From an uncultured Bacillota bacterium (GTDB taxonomy: Bacteria > Bacillota_I > Bacilli_A > Erysipelotrichales > Erysipelotrichaceae): a stretch of 9,948 nucleotides of DNA. A model generated the notes under the pieces. The model was not told the origin of the DNA and did not search any database. It worked only from the letters and a program-made list of their open reading frames with translations. Positions 1 to 6,262 of the stretch are shown here, piece after piece. The stretch spans positions 1 through 9,948 of the forward strand of contig CAMOMM010000017.1 of the NCBI GenBank assembly GCA_946619805.1, read 5' to 3'. Both the position numbers and the translations under genes were made by a program. Numbering within the stretch: position 1 is the first letter of the stretch; the number at the start of each line of letters is the position of its first letter.

Positions 1-111
1 AGCTACCCCACCGGAAAGGATATCAAAAGGCAGAACAAAATAGGCTACGGATACAGCCAGCAGAAAATTGCCGAAAAGAATTCCTGCAATATCCAGAATC
101 TTGTTTTTCAT
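1..111 (-). CDS. YitT-like membrane protein, N-terminal fragment (runs off the left edge)
   Basis: Only the first 37 codons are in the window, and the reading frame is open to base 1. The peptide begins MKNKILDIAGILFGNF, continues as one hydrophobic segment (about residues 8-27) and then reads LPFDILSGGVA. A first membrane helix followed by a P...I(L/V)SGGV(A/T) turn is the typical start of YitT/DUF2179-type integral membrane proteins, whose transport role is not established. The start at 111 is chosen because GGAGGG (123-118) lies 6 bases upstream. An in-frame ATG at 117 abuts the Shine-Dalgarno site and is unlikely to be used. The gene lies downstream of the lemA operon but is separated from it by a strong terminator, so it is probably transcribed on its own. 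The family call rests on a short segment. Confidence 0.55.
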   Translation of the reverse strand, partial: MKNKILDIAGILFGNFLLAVSVAYFVLPFDILSGGVA

Positions 112-130
112 TAACATCCCTCCATCATGT

Positions 131-139
131 ATCATATCA
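131..139 (-). promoter_or_regulatory. Possible extended -10 promoter of the YitT-like gene
   Basis: Read on the minus strand, the sequence is TGATATGAT: a TGn extension followed by TATGAT, one mismatch from TATAAT. No convincing -35 hexamer is present, as expected for extended -10 promoters. Transcription would start near 124, giving a very short leader in front of the start codon at 111. The site lies between the lemA-operon terminator and the gene. Confidence 0.35.
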
Positions 140-161
140 AAAATAACGCCTCATTGGTATG

Positions 162-186
162 AAAAAAGGAACTCAGTTCCTTTTTT
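162..186 (-). terminator. Intrinsic terminator of the lemA operon (symmetric)
   Basis: AAAAAAGGAACT (162-173) is exactly complementary to AGTTCCTTTTTT (175-186), giving a 12-bp inverted repeat around one base. The real loop is probably a little larger, since the innermost pairs cannot close. The A- and T-runs let it work in both directions. On the minus strand it starts within the stop codon of the small lipoprotein gene (187-185), so it ends that operon and insulates the YitT-like gene. Confidence 0.8.
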
Positions 187-310
187 ACCATGAATTCCGA
201 GGTGTCCCCAGTTTACGTCCTGCGCCATATGATGCTTCATATGTACCGGACCGCTTGCATCCGGTCAATAACAGCATGGCTGCCAGGATCAGGGCAATTA
301 CCTTTTTCAT
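185..310 (-). CDS. Very small lipoprotein (41 aa), last gene of the lemA operon
   Basis: The peptide starts MKKVIALILAAMLLLTGC: a two-lysine n-region, a hydrophobic core of about 12 residues and a lipobox LLTGC, with the acylated cysteine at position 18. Cleavage by lipoprotein signal peptidase would leave a 24-residue mature peptide, CKRSGTYEASY followed by GAGRKLGTPRNSW, which is basic and contains no obvious domain. GGAGG (323-319) lies 8 bases before the ATG and is formed by the glycine codons at the end of the DUF2207 gene. Only one base separates that gene's stop from this start, so translation is probably coupled. The stop codon overlaps the terminator. Signal, Shine-Dalgarno site, spacing and terminator together make a real gene likely. 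Its function is unknown; it could act with LemA/DUF2207 at the membrane or release a signal-peptide fragment. Confidence 0.72.
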   Translation of the reverse strand: MKKVIALILAAMLLLTGCKRSGTYEASYGAGRKLGTPRNSW

Positions 311-311
311 T

Positions 312-2222
312 TTACCAGCCTCCTCCTGATGATCCGCCGAAGCCTCCGCCGGAGAATCCTCCGCCAGACGAACCTCCTGAAGAGAAACTGTATCCGCCGG
401 ATGACGTTTCTGACGGTGGAGGTGTGGTCATTGTTCTTTCCATTGCATGCATGTGGCTCTGTAAGGAGTTATGCATGTAATAAGGAGAATTGACTTCGTA
501 TGTGTGGTACCACTCACAAGGTTGAATAGTCAGATTCTTGAAATGTTCATTCCAGACATTTGTAAGACCAAGAGCATAGGCAAATGGCAGAATGTCATAG
601 AAATAATATGGATTTTCCTCAACCAGTGTTTTCAGTCTGTCTTCTTCAGCAACAATGATGAAGTTGCGTAAGCCTACAACATGGCCGAGAACTTCGTTGC
701 AGTAATCCGTTCTCTTCTTCATGTATACGGTTTCCACCAGTAACAGAATATTGAGCAGGATGGTAATCACGGCATACAGCGGGCTGGTCTTAAGAGCCCG
801 GACGATGTAGATCATCATGATGCAAGGAATCGCAAACAGGATGCCACAGATGATAAACAGCAAGGTCTTGGTATACCATTTATGCATGTATTTTTTATTT
901 TCCATGTGGATCAGTAATGCTGCCAGCGTTATGATGGCCACCTCTTCCAGACAGCAGATAAGTATGGTCACGAACCAGTCATAATAGAAATGTCCATGTA
1001 CCATCGCGGTAATAATCACGATTGGCAGAGCACACAGCATCGCAAACAGAACCTGCATTACTTCCGAACTTTCCGTATACAGTTTCCTGTCCTTGCTTCT
1101 GAAATACTTGTCCAGCCGTTCCTCTGTGCGCTGTACAGTTCTGTAGAACTTGTTCTTCAGAGAATCGACTTTAACAGTGTCGCCTTTTTCAAATAACTTG
1201 TTGAACATGATGCTCTCATAACTGCGGTGATTGCTTTCAAGTTCACCCTTTCTTTCCAGGATCAGACCTTCTTCCTTATCATCAGTTATCGTGATAAGTC
1301 CGCGTCTGCCCCAGTCCAGTATCAGTGATATGACATCCCCGTCATTGGCCACCCCATCAATTATGACCCCGACTTCAGCACTGGTCGTACCGGCCGGTGC
1401 ATGGAACTCAACGGTTTCAACCAACGGGTCATCCTTGCCGAATACATAGAACAATATGGTCATTAAGATGGTCACAGCACCTGATACCAATACACCGATA
1501 AGCCGGTAATGATCAGAACTTCTGAATGAGAAGTAATTGCTTCCCAGCATCAGCTGAACAGTGATCGCATCTCCCGGATGCAATGTTTCCGTATAGGAAC
1601 CGGATATGGTATTTCCGGTCACAACTACATTGAAAGGTCCCACAGAAGTACCGGTGATGCCTGCCGGTGAATCAAACAGCAGTTTCTCTCGGTCAAAGGC
1701 CTTAGGCATCTGAATGGTGAATTCAACATTATGAATATCTGTGTTCCATTTACCGGAAATAATGTTCATAAACAGCATCTGGATACCATTCAGTTCAAGG
1801 TCGCGGGTAACTATCTCATACTGGACCTTATAGGTTTCAACATCACCAGGGTTCTTGTAGACGATGGCGCTTCCCAGTTTGACACGGACATAATTGGAAT
1901 ATGTGGTGATGTCTTTTTCCTGATTTGAAAGCACCTTTACATGACGAACCGGGAAGGTATAGCTCTTGTTAATTTGCTCGCCGTTTAATTCCCAGCGCAT
2001 GTTGTATTTCTTGGGAATATCAAAATAGATTCCGTGAAGAGTGCTGCTGAACTGGACCGTCAGTGTTTCCGTAACCAAAACAGATCCATCTTCGTGGACT
2101 TCCATTTCTACAACATGTCTGTCGATGTCAAAGCCTTCCTTTGCCTCTACCGTGGATGCAGTATTGGCCAGAATGCCCAAAGAGATCAACAGTGCCAGAA
2201 TAACATTCAGTAACTTACGCAT
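312..2222 (-). CDS. DUF2207 family membrane protein with Gly/Ser-rich C-terminal tail
   Basis: A 636-residue membrane protein of unknown biochemical function. It has a signal peptide (about 1-27, cleavage likely after VEA) and an extracytoplasmic beta-rich domain (about 30-238) of the DUF2207 type, with HVVEMEVHEDGSVLVTETLT near the start. A first membrane helix (about 241-262) is followed by a cytoplasmic segment with a winged-helix look (about 270-380). Hydrophobic helices occupy about 388-407, 413-440, 452-474 and 480-500. The conserved-looking motif LPFAYALGLTNVW lies at about 545-557. The end is a Tyr/Met/His-rich stretch (about 580-600) and then a Gly/Ser tail ending in SGGGW. DUF2207 proteins often sit beside LemA, as here. 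The ATG is one base after the lemA stop and has only a weak Shine-Dalgarno site (GTAGAG), so expression probably depends on translational coupling. The Gly-rich tail resembles that of TPM-domain (YgcG-like) proteins. Confidence 0.88.
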   Translation of the reverse strand: MRKLLNVILALLISLGILANTASTVEAKEGFDIDRHVVEMEVHEDGSVLVTETLTVQFSSTLHGIYFDIPKKYNMRWELNGEQINKSYTFPVRHVKVLSNQEKDITTYSNYVRVKLGSAIVYKNPGDVETYKVQYEIVTRDLELNGIQMLFMNIISGKWNTDIHNVEFTIQMPKAFDREKLLFDSPAGITGTSVGPFNVVVTGNTISGSYTETLHPGDAITVQLMLGSNYFSFRSSDHYRLIGVLVSGAVTILMTILFYVFGKDDPLVETVEFHAPAGTTSAEVGVIIDGVANDGDVISLILDWGRRGLITITDDKEEGLILERKGELESNHRSYESIMFNKLFEKGDTVKVDSLKNKFYRTVQRTEERLDKYFRSKDRKLYTESSEVMQVLFAMLCALPIVIITAMVHGHFYYDWFVTILICCLEEVAIITLAALLIHMENKKYMHKWYTKTLLFIICGILFAIPCIMMIYIVRALKTSPLYAVITILLNILLLVETVYMKKRTDYCNEVLGHVVGLRNFIIVAEEDRLKTLVEENPYYFYDILPFAYALGLTNVWNEHFKNLTIQPCEWYHTYEVNSPYYMHNSLQSHMHAMERTMTTPPPSETSSGGYSFSSGGSSGGGFSGGGFGGSSGGGW

Positions 2223-2223
2223 T

Positions 2224-2763
2224 TCAGAACTCTACTTTTACATTTTCTCTCTGTCTGTCATCACTGACCTCGAATAAAGGCTGTCTGACAAAATTTCTGC
2301 TATTGGCGATCAGACTGCTAGGGAAAGTCTGAATCTTGGTGTTGTACTGTCTGACAACACCATTGTAGTACTTGCGGGACTTGGCAATATCGTTTTCGAT
2401 ATCGGTAAGCTGCTGCTGCAGTAACATGAAGTTACTGTTGGATTTCAGTTCAGGATAGCTTTCAGCCAGGGCAAAGACACTCTTGATTGCTTCGGTCAGC
2501 TGACTGTCAGCAGCCATCTTTTCAGCATTGCTGGTAGCGGCGTTTCTGGCCAGGATGACCTTTTCCAGAGTTTCACTTTCATGCTTGGCATATCCCTTGA
2601 CCGTATTAACCAGGTTAGGGATAAGTTCAGCTCTCTTTACCAGATATACATCCATGGTTGAGAAAGCTTCCTCAATCATGTTCTGCAGACGGATAAAACC
2701 GTTGTAGGTTGAAATATAATATATTGCGGCTAAAACAACCACTCCTAAAATAACCCAGATCAT
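2224..2763 (-). CDS. lemA: LemA family protein
   Basis: A 179-residue protein with one N-terminal membrane helix (about 2-19, WVILGVVVLAAIYYIS) and then a helical LemA domain. Family signatures are YNGFIRLQN (20-28), KRAELIPNLVNTVKGYAKHE (43-62), and YPELKSN followed by a long coiled helix (104-150) ending in TFPSSLIA. The frame can be extended 13 codons upstream to 2802, but that start lies upstream of the -10 box and lacks a good Shine-Dalgarno site. The ATG at 2763 has AGGAGGA (2777-2771) 7 bases upstream, so it is preferred. LemA proteins are widespread and membrane-anchored, and their molecular role is unclear. The gene is first in an operon with the DUF2207 gene and a small lipoprotein gene, which suggests a joint envelope function. 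Confidence 0.92.
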   Translation of the reverse strand: MIWVILGVVVLAAIYYISTYNGFIRLQNMIEEAFSTMDVYLVKRAELIPNLVNTVKGYAKHESETLEKVILARNAATSNAEKMAADSQLTEAIKSVFALAESYPELKSNSNFMLLQQQLTDIENDIAKSRKYYNGVVRQYNTKIQTFPSSLIANSRNFVRQPLFEVSDDRQRENVKVEF

Positions 2764-2790
2764 ATTTTTGTCCTCCTGAATTTCAAGCAA

Positions 2791-2819
2791 ATTATACTCC
2801 ATTTACCTTAATATATCAA
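2791..2819 (-). promoter_or_regulatory. Sigma-A type promoter of the lemA operon
   Basis: On the minus strand TTGATA (2819-2814) and TATAAT (2796-2791) are separated by exactly 17 bases. This is near consensus for the housekeeping sigma factor. Transcription should start near 2784, leaving about 20 bases of leader that hold the AGGAGGA site. The promoter supports the lemA start at 2763. Confidence 0.8.
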
Positions 2820-2837
2820 CTTGAGGGAAAGTTGTTA

Positions 2838-2843
2838 TATAAT
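2838..2843 (+). promoter_or_regulatory. Possible -10 box of the SDR gene
   Basis: A perfect TATAAT lies upstream of the SDR start, but no good -35 hexamer sits at the right distance; TTGAGG at 2821 is only 11 bases away. A start near 2850 would fall inside the AGGTGAGG Shine-Dalgarno site, leaving a very short leader. A weaker alternative is TATACT at 2793-2798, which overlaps the -10 box of lemA. The promoter of this gene is therefore uncertain, but the divergent promoters must be closely packed. Confidence 0.3.
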
Positions 2844-2862
2844 AATAGGTGAGGAAAAAGAC

Positions 2863-3864
2863 ATGACTGTATCATACCTGGTAACCGGTGCCACAGGCCA
2901 TCTGGGTTTCAACATTGTCAGACAGCTGCACCGGAAAAACTGCAAGATAAGAGCGTTGGTAACCCCTGGAGATCCCAACCTTTTCCGTCTGGAAAACATG
3001 GCTGAGATATTCACCGGGGACATTACGGACAGAACCACTCTGGACGACTTTTTTGACTGTCCGAGTACTGATGACATCTATCTGATACATTGCGGCGGAC
3101 TGTTCACTTTGGACTACAAATTCAATCAGGAAGTCTGGGATGTCAATGTCATCGGCACCAAGAACATCCTCGATCTGGCCATTTCATACCATGTAAAGAA
3201 GCGGGTATATGTTTCCGGAGTCAGCGCCATTCCTCTGGACCCGGAAATGCGGGAGCTCACTGAAATAACCGATTACCGCACTGATAAGGTTGCCGGGATA
3301 TATGGAAAAACAAAAGCAGCCGCCAGTTCACTGGTTATGGGAGCCGTAGAACAGGGATTAAACATTTCCATGGTATTGCCATCACTGTTAACCGGCCCAT
3401 ATGATTACGGAATGACTCCTGTGACCCAGTTAATTGAGGACTATCTAAACGGGAAAATATCAATCAACACCGATGGAGGTTTCGATTTCACCGATGTCAG
3501 AGACGTTGCTGAAGCAACCATTAACTGTCTGGAAAACTGTGAACCCGGCGAAAGCTACATATTATCCGGACAGTATCATTCCATCAAGGAGATCTTCTCC
3601 TCTCTGCACAGCCTGGCAGGAGTAAGAGAAGTCAGACTATCCATGCCGGCCTGGATGCTGAAAGCTTCCTCACCGCTCATGGGAGCCTTAAACCGCATCA
3701 GAAAGCAGAGATCGCTGGCAACCCCATATTCGATCTTCATGCTCAACAGTAACGTCCGTTACTCTCACCTGAAAGCAGACAGTTTTCTGAATTACCGAAC
3801 CAGACCTCTGCAGGATTCTCTTAAGGATACCATTGAGTTCCTGCGTACCGAAAACAGAGCGTAA
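2863..3864 (+). CDS. Extended-SDR NAD(P)-dependent epimerase/dehydratase or reductase
   Basis: A 333-residue soluble enzyme. The N-terminus SYLVTGATGHLGFNIVRQL holds the Rossmann dinucleotide motif GATGHLG (residues 9-15). GDITD (about 52-56) follows the third strand, VYVSGVS (115-121) supplies the catalytic Ser region, and YGKTK (147-151) gives the catalytic Tyr and Lys. The length and the TGPYDYG and FTDVRDVAEA segments fit extended SDRs close to the dihydroflavonol-reductase/sugar-epimerase group. The substrate cannot be told. The frame runs back to a TTG at 2821, but the ATG at 2863 is chosen because AGGTGAGG (2847-2854) lies 8 bases before it. The gene stands alone, divergent from lemA and convergent with the methyltransferase gene. 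Confidence 0.87.
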   Translation: MTVSYLVTGATGHLGFNIVRQLHRKNCKIRALVTPGDPNLFRLENMAEIFTGDITDRTTLDDFFDCPSTDDIYLIHCGGLFTLDYKFNQEVWDVNVIGTKNILDLAISYHVKKRVYVSGVSAIPLDPEMRELTEITDYRTDKVAGIYGKTKAAASSLVMGAVEQGLNISMVLPSLLTGPYDYGMTPVTQLIEDYLNGKISINTDGGFDFTDVRDVAEATINCLENCEPGESYILSGQYHSIKEIFSSLHSLAGVREVRLSMPAWMLKASSPLMGALNRIRKQRSLATPYSIFMLNSNVRYSHLKADSFLNYRTRPLQDSLKDTIEFLRTENRA

Positions 3865-3865
3865 A

Positions 3866-3889
3866 AAAGCCTCCCCGACAGGAGGCTTT
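3866..3889. terminator. Bidirectional intrinsic terminator between convergent genes
   Basis: AAAGCCTCC (3866-3874) pairs with GGAGGCTTT (3881-3889) around a 6-base loop, CCGACA. An A-run on the left supplies the T-run for minus-strand transcripts, and TTTACTTT on the right serves the plus strand. It begins two bases after the SDR stop and ends a few bases short of the methyltransferase stop at 3893, so it serves both genes. Confidence 0.85.
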
Positions 3890-3892
3890 ACT

Positions 3893-4564
3893 TTACCATA
3901 TAAACGGTATCAGACGGTATCTGACCTTGTTTTTGTAATCCCGGTATCCATCCAGTTCCTTTTCCAGCACTGCTTCCTCATTGATTATCCTTTTTACAAT
4001 GAGCGGAAGATACAGAATCATGATGGCAAAGGAGAATGGTGAATCCAGAATTACCATCATGCTGAAGAACAGGAATACCGTTACGGCATACATTGGATGT
4101 CTGACAATGCCATACATGCCGGTATCAACTACTTTCTGCCCCTGCTGAACTTCGATGGTTCTGGACAGATAGGCATTTTCTCTTAATACCTCCGCAAATC
4201 CCCGGTATGACAGCAGAAATACAACGCATCCAATGGTAACTGATCCTGATGGAAAACTGAGCCAATTAAAGCGGTAATTCAATCCGGCCACAATGAAGGC
4301 CACCAGAAACATCAAGCCGCTTAATCCAATGACATCCTTCTGTTCAGCCTGCTTCTCTCTGGCATTCAGTCGGCTTCTTAAAAGATCAGGAGCCTTCAGA
4401 TACATTACAATGCCGGCAATAAGCATGGGAATAAATAGAACTGCCATGAAGATCCATCCGTTGTTCCATTTCAGGGTGCCGGCAGGCAGAAATAACAGTA
4501 CTCCTACCAGCAGTATCCCGCTGACATATTTAATCAGAGCTTCCCTAAGCAGATTCTTATTCAT
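3893..4564 (-). CDS. ICMT-like integral membrane methyltransferase family protein
   Basis: A 223-residue protein with about five hydrophobic helices (about 11-28, 36-56, 78-96, 105-122 and 162-192). The C-terminal half holds the family signature: VVDTGMYGIVRHPMY (145-159), in which RHPMY is the S-adenosylmethionine-binding motif, then NEEAVLEKEL (195-204), a GYRDY, and RYRLIPFIW at the end. This is the bacterial isoprenylcysteine carboxyl methyltransferase-like (PEMT/NnrU-type) family. Bacterial members mostly have unknown substrates, so real isoprenylcysteine methylation is not implied. It starts 24 bases after the DUF4428 gene and has a weak Shine-Dalgarno site (AGGA, 3 bases from the ATG). 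No separate promoter is seen, so co-transcription with that gene is likely. Confidence 0.85.
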   Translation of the reverse strand: MNKNLLREALIKYVSGILLVGVLLFLPAGTLKWNNGWIFMAVLFIPMLIAGIVMYLKAPDLLRSRLNAREKQAEQKDVIGLSGLMFLVAFIVAGLNYRFNWLSFPSGSVTIGCVVFLLSYRGFAEVLRENAYLSRTIEVQQGQKVVDTGMYGIVRHPMYAVTVFLFFSMMVILDSPFSFAIMILYLPLIVKRIINEEAVLEKELDGYRDYKNKVRYRLIPFIW

Positions 4565-4588
4565 TTTTCCTAATTACAGAACAGTTTT

Positions 4589-5362
4589 TCAGAACTTATA
4601 GTGATCCTTTCTAGGATCCTTACCATAATAGTAATCAGATGAACGTGAATACCTTCTGGTATCATTGTAATATGTCTTGTTGTACTTTCTCTTTGGTGAA
4701 GCCATCAGGTCTCTGTAGTACTCAATTGCCTCATCAACAACATCTTCCTGACCGTTTTTAAGCAGATCAAGGATCTCGCATATCTCCTGGGTCTGAATGT
4801 AGCACAGTTCATATTCATCATTGTCATATCCGTCAACGGAAGATCCGTTTACCTTAATGGTCTGGGAATTGAACCAAGGTGAATTAACATCCAGGTATAC
4901 GTAGAAGTTGTAGCTGTACTCATATCTCTTTGGATTGTAGCTGACTTCCTTGCCGTCTTCACCTTTCTTCTTGATCTCGGTCTTGTGTTCCTTGATCTCC
5001 ATGTCATTGCCTACGATCTGACTGAATTCCAGAATGTCAGGATTGTCGTTTCTCCAGTTACCGGAAGCAGTGATTATCATCTGCTTCTTTTCCATATCCA
5101 GATACAGTTTGGTTCCCTTGTTGCCGATGACGTGTGACACATTGAAAGCCTTGACCTTCTCAGCATTCTCTTCACGGTATGCCAGATGATCTCTGATGTC
5201 ATCCAGAGTAAAACTTTTCAGATTTGAAAGATGAGGTGACAGTTTACGGACACAGTCCTTGCACAGTCTGCCGTCCTTAACCTTGGTACCGCCTAAAATA
5301 CCAACCTTGCCACCGCAGATATCGCATTCTTTCCTCTCAAAAAGATTATCTAATAAGCCCAT
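4589..5362 (-). CDS. DUF4428 zinc-ribbon protein with Tyr/Arg-rich tail
   Basis: A 257-residue, probably cytoplasmic protein. It opens MGLLDNLFERKECDICGGK and carries two CxxC pairs (C13/C16 and C34/C37, the second in LCKDC), the treble-clef or zinc-ribbon arrangement of DUF4428. The middle (about 70-205), with KLYLDMEKKQMIIT and strands typical of a PH-like fold, may bind a ligand or membrane; this is inferred. The last 35 residues are rich in Tyr, Arg and Lys (KYNKTYYN, DYYYGKDPRKDHYKF) and look disordered. The frame extends 13 codons upstream to 5401, but GGAGG (5373-5369) lies 6 bases before the ATG at 5362 and fixes the start there. DUF4428 proteins have no known role. The gene leads a two-gene unit with the ICMT-like gene. 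Confidence 0.83.
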   Translation of the reverse strand: MGLLDNLFERKECDICGGKVGILGGTKVKDGRLCKDCVRKLSPHLSNLKSFTLDDIRDHLAYREENAEKVKAFNVSHVIGNKGTKLYLDMEKKQMIITASGNWRNDNPDILEFSQIVGNDMEIKEHKTEIKKKGEDGKEVSYNPKRYEYSYNFYVYLDVNSPWFNSQTIKVNGSSVDGYDNDEYELCYIQTQEICEILDLLKNGQEDVVDEAIEYYRDLMASPKRKYNKTYYNDTRRYSRSSDYYYGKDPRKDHYKF

Positions 5363-5389
5363 ATTATACCTCCGTTGATTTATATGTTT

Positions 5390-5419
5390 ATTATATAACA
5401 AAACAATGTTTATATACCA
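5390..5419 (-). promoter_or_regulatory. Probable promoter of the DUF4428 / methyltransferase unit
   Basis: On the minus strand a perfect TATAAT (5395-5390) is preceded by a weak -35, TGGTAT (5419-5414), with an 18-base spacer. Transcription would start near 5383 and give a leader of about 21 bases containing GGAGG. The -10 is good and the -35 is poor. Confidence 0.5.
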
Positions 5420-5487
5420 GCATATAATAATCAGGGTATTTTCAGCATCCGGCTATTAAAAACCTGCTTATTTCCTGTCAATATAGT
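5420..5487. other. AT-rich spacer between divergent promoters
   Basis: The divergent intergenic region (5363-5546) holds the two promoters and their leaders. In the remaining part I see no credible gene, RNA structure or terminator. The only short reading frame, a 17-codon one from 5406, has no ribosome-binding site. Confidence 0.6.
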
Positions 5488-5516
5488 TTGAAATAGAAAA
5501 GCTTGTTTGTTATAAT
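5488..5516 (+). promoter_or_regulatory. Sigma-A type promoter of the secG-smpB-ppi unit
   Basis: TTGAAA (5488-5493) and TATAAT (5511-5516) are separated by exactly 17 bases, close to consensus. Transcription should start near 5523, about 24 bases before the secG ATG, with GGAG in between. It is one of the two strongest promoters visible in the window. Confidence 0.85.
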
Positions 5517-5546
5517 AAACTAGCGCACCAGAAAGGAGCAGTTTTC

Positions 5547-5774
5547 ATGTTAGATATTCTTATTATGCTTGATTCAGTAGCTATCATTATGTTGACTCTG
5601 TTACAGAGCGGCAAATCAGCCGGTGTCAGCAGTGCTTTCACAGGCGGTAATGGTGGCTTAAATCTTTTCAAGGACATGAAGGAAAGAGGCCCTGAAAAAG
5701 CCCTGTCATTAGCCACATTAATTGCAGGCTTCCTGTTCTTTATACTAGTAATACTGAAATTGATCATCAAATAA
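5547..5774 (+). CDS. secG: Protein-export membrane protein SecG
   Basis: A 75-residue subunit of the SecYEG translocon, which helps SecA-driven export across the membrane. The layout is typical: a first helix (about 2-19), the cytoplasmic loop LLQSGKSAGVSSAFTGG (18-34) with the family's LLQ-G-(G/S)AG-S motif, LNLFKDMKERGPEKAL, and a second helix (about 54-74). Length is normal for the family. The ATG at 5547 is preceded by GGAG (5535-5538) at 8 bases. It is first in a unit with smpB and a peptidyl-prolyl isomerase gene, and a hairpin follows immediately after its stop. Confidence 0.93.
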   Translation: MLDILIMLDSVAIIMLTLLQSGKSAGVSSAFTGGNGGLNLFKDMKERGPEKALSLATLIAGFLFFILVILKLIIK

Positions 5775-5775
5775 G

Positions 5776-5796
5776 AAAGGCCTCAAGGTCTTTTTT
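5776..5796 (+). terminator. Terminator-like hairpin between secG and smpB
   Basis: AAAGGCC (5776-5782) pairs with GGTCTTT (5787-5793), including one G-T pair, around a TCAA loop, and the T-run continues to 5796. It begins just after the secG stop. No promoter fits in the remaining 15 bases before smpB, so the hairpin probably acts as a leaky terminator that lets part of the transcripts reach smpB. It could also stabilise the secG message 3' end. Confidence 0.65.
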
Positions 5797-5811
5797 ACTA
5801 CAGGAGTTTTT

Positions 5812-6258
5812 ATGGAAAAGAATATTGCCGTAAACAGGAGAGCCAGACACGATTATTTCCTGGAAGAATTCTATGAAGCCGGAATCGTTTTAACCGGAAC
5901 GGAAATCAAAAGTGTCAGAAAAGGTTCCGTACAGTTCAAGGATGCCTATATCGACTTCGTCAACAGCGAAGCTTTTATCCGTGACATGCACATCTCCCAG
6001 TACAAGGAAGGCAACATCTTCAACCATGAAGAAACCAGATTAAGAAAACTGCTGCTGCACAGAAGAGAAATAAACAAACTCAGAAAGGCCTGTACCATCA
6101 AGGGCTACACTGTCGTACCGACCAGAATGTACCTGAAAGACGGTCTGGCCAAAATGGAAATCGCCCTGGCCCGAGGCAAGGCCCTCTATGACAAGCGCCA
6201 GAGTGAAAAAGAAAGGGATGCTCTCCGCGAGATCCAGAAACAGATGAAAGTGAGATAG
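5812..6258 (+). CDS. smpB: SsrA-binding protein SmpB (trans-translation)
   Basis: A 148-residue RNA-binding protein that brings tmRNA to stalled ribosomes. It shows the SmpB pattern: NIAVNRRARHDYFLEEFYEAG at the start (residues 4-24), LTGTEIKSVRKGSVQFKDAY (27-46), the HEETRLRKLLLHRREI segment (72-87), GYTVVPTRMYLKDG (98-111) and the C-terminal GKALYDKR-KERD tail. In the family that tail enters the ribosome's mRNA channel and decoding centre. Length is usual. GGAG (5803-5806) lies 5 bases upstream. It follows secG after 37 bases and is followed after 4 bases by the isomerase gene. The rnr gene often found in this cluster is missing. Confidence 0.96.
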   Translation: MEKNIAVNRRARHDYFLEEFYEAGIVLTGTEIKSVRKGSVQFKDAYIDFVNSEAFIRDMHISQYKEGNIFNHEETRLRKLLLHRREINKLRKACTIKGYTVVPTRMYLKDGLAKMEIALARGKALYDKRQSEKERDALREIQKQMKVR

Positions 6259-6262
6259 TCAG

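Noticed and set aside
190..480. Plus-strand frame of 96 codons rich in Pro, Glu and Asp
   Set aside because: It is the antisense image of the Gly/Ser-rich tail of the DUF2207 gene and has no ribosome-binding site.
2764..2802. Upstream extension of lemA
   Set aside because: It would start upstream of the -10 box of the lemA promoter, while the internal ATG has a strong Shine-Dalgarno site.
2821..2862. TTG start extending the SDR protein by 14 residues
   Set aside because: The extension precedes the natural start of the Rossmann strand, and AGGTGAGG supports the ATG at 2863.
5363..5401. Upstream extension of the DUF4428 protein
   Set aside because: It overlaps the likely -10 region and the GGAGG site that serves the ATG at 5362.
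5363..5546. Possible small RNA or riboswitch in the divergent intergenic region
   Set aside because: The leaders are too short for a riboswitch, and no stable hairpin with a T-run is present.
5510..5770. Minus-strand frame of 86 codons opposite secG
   Set aside because: It is fully antisense to a clear secG and lacks family features.
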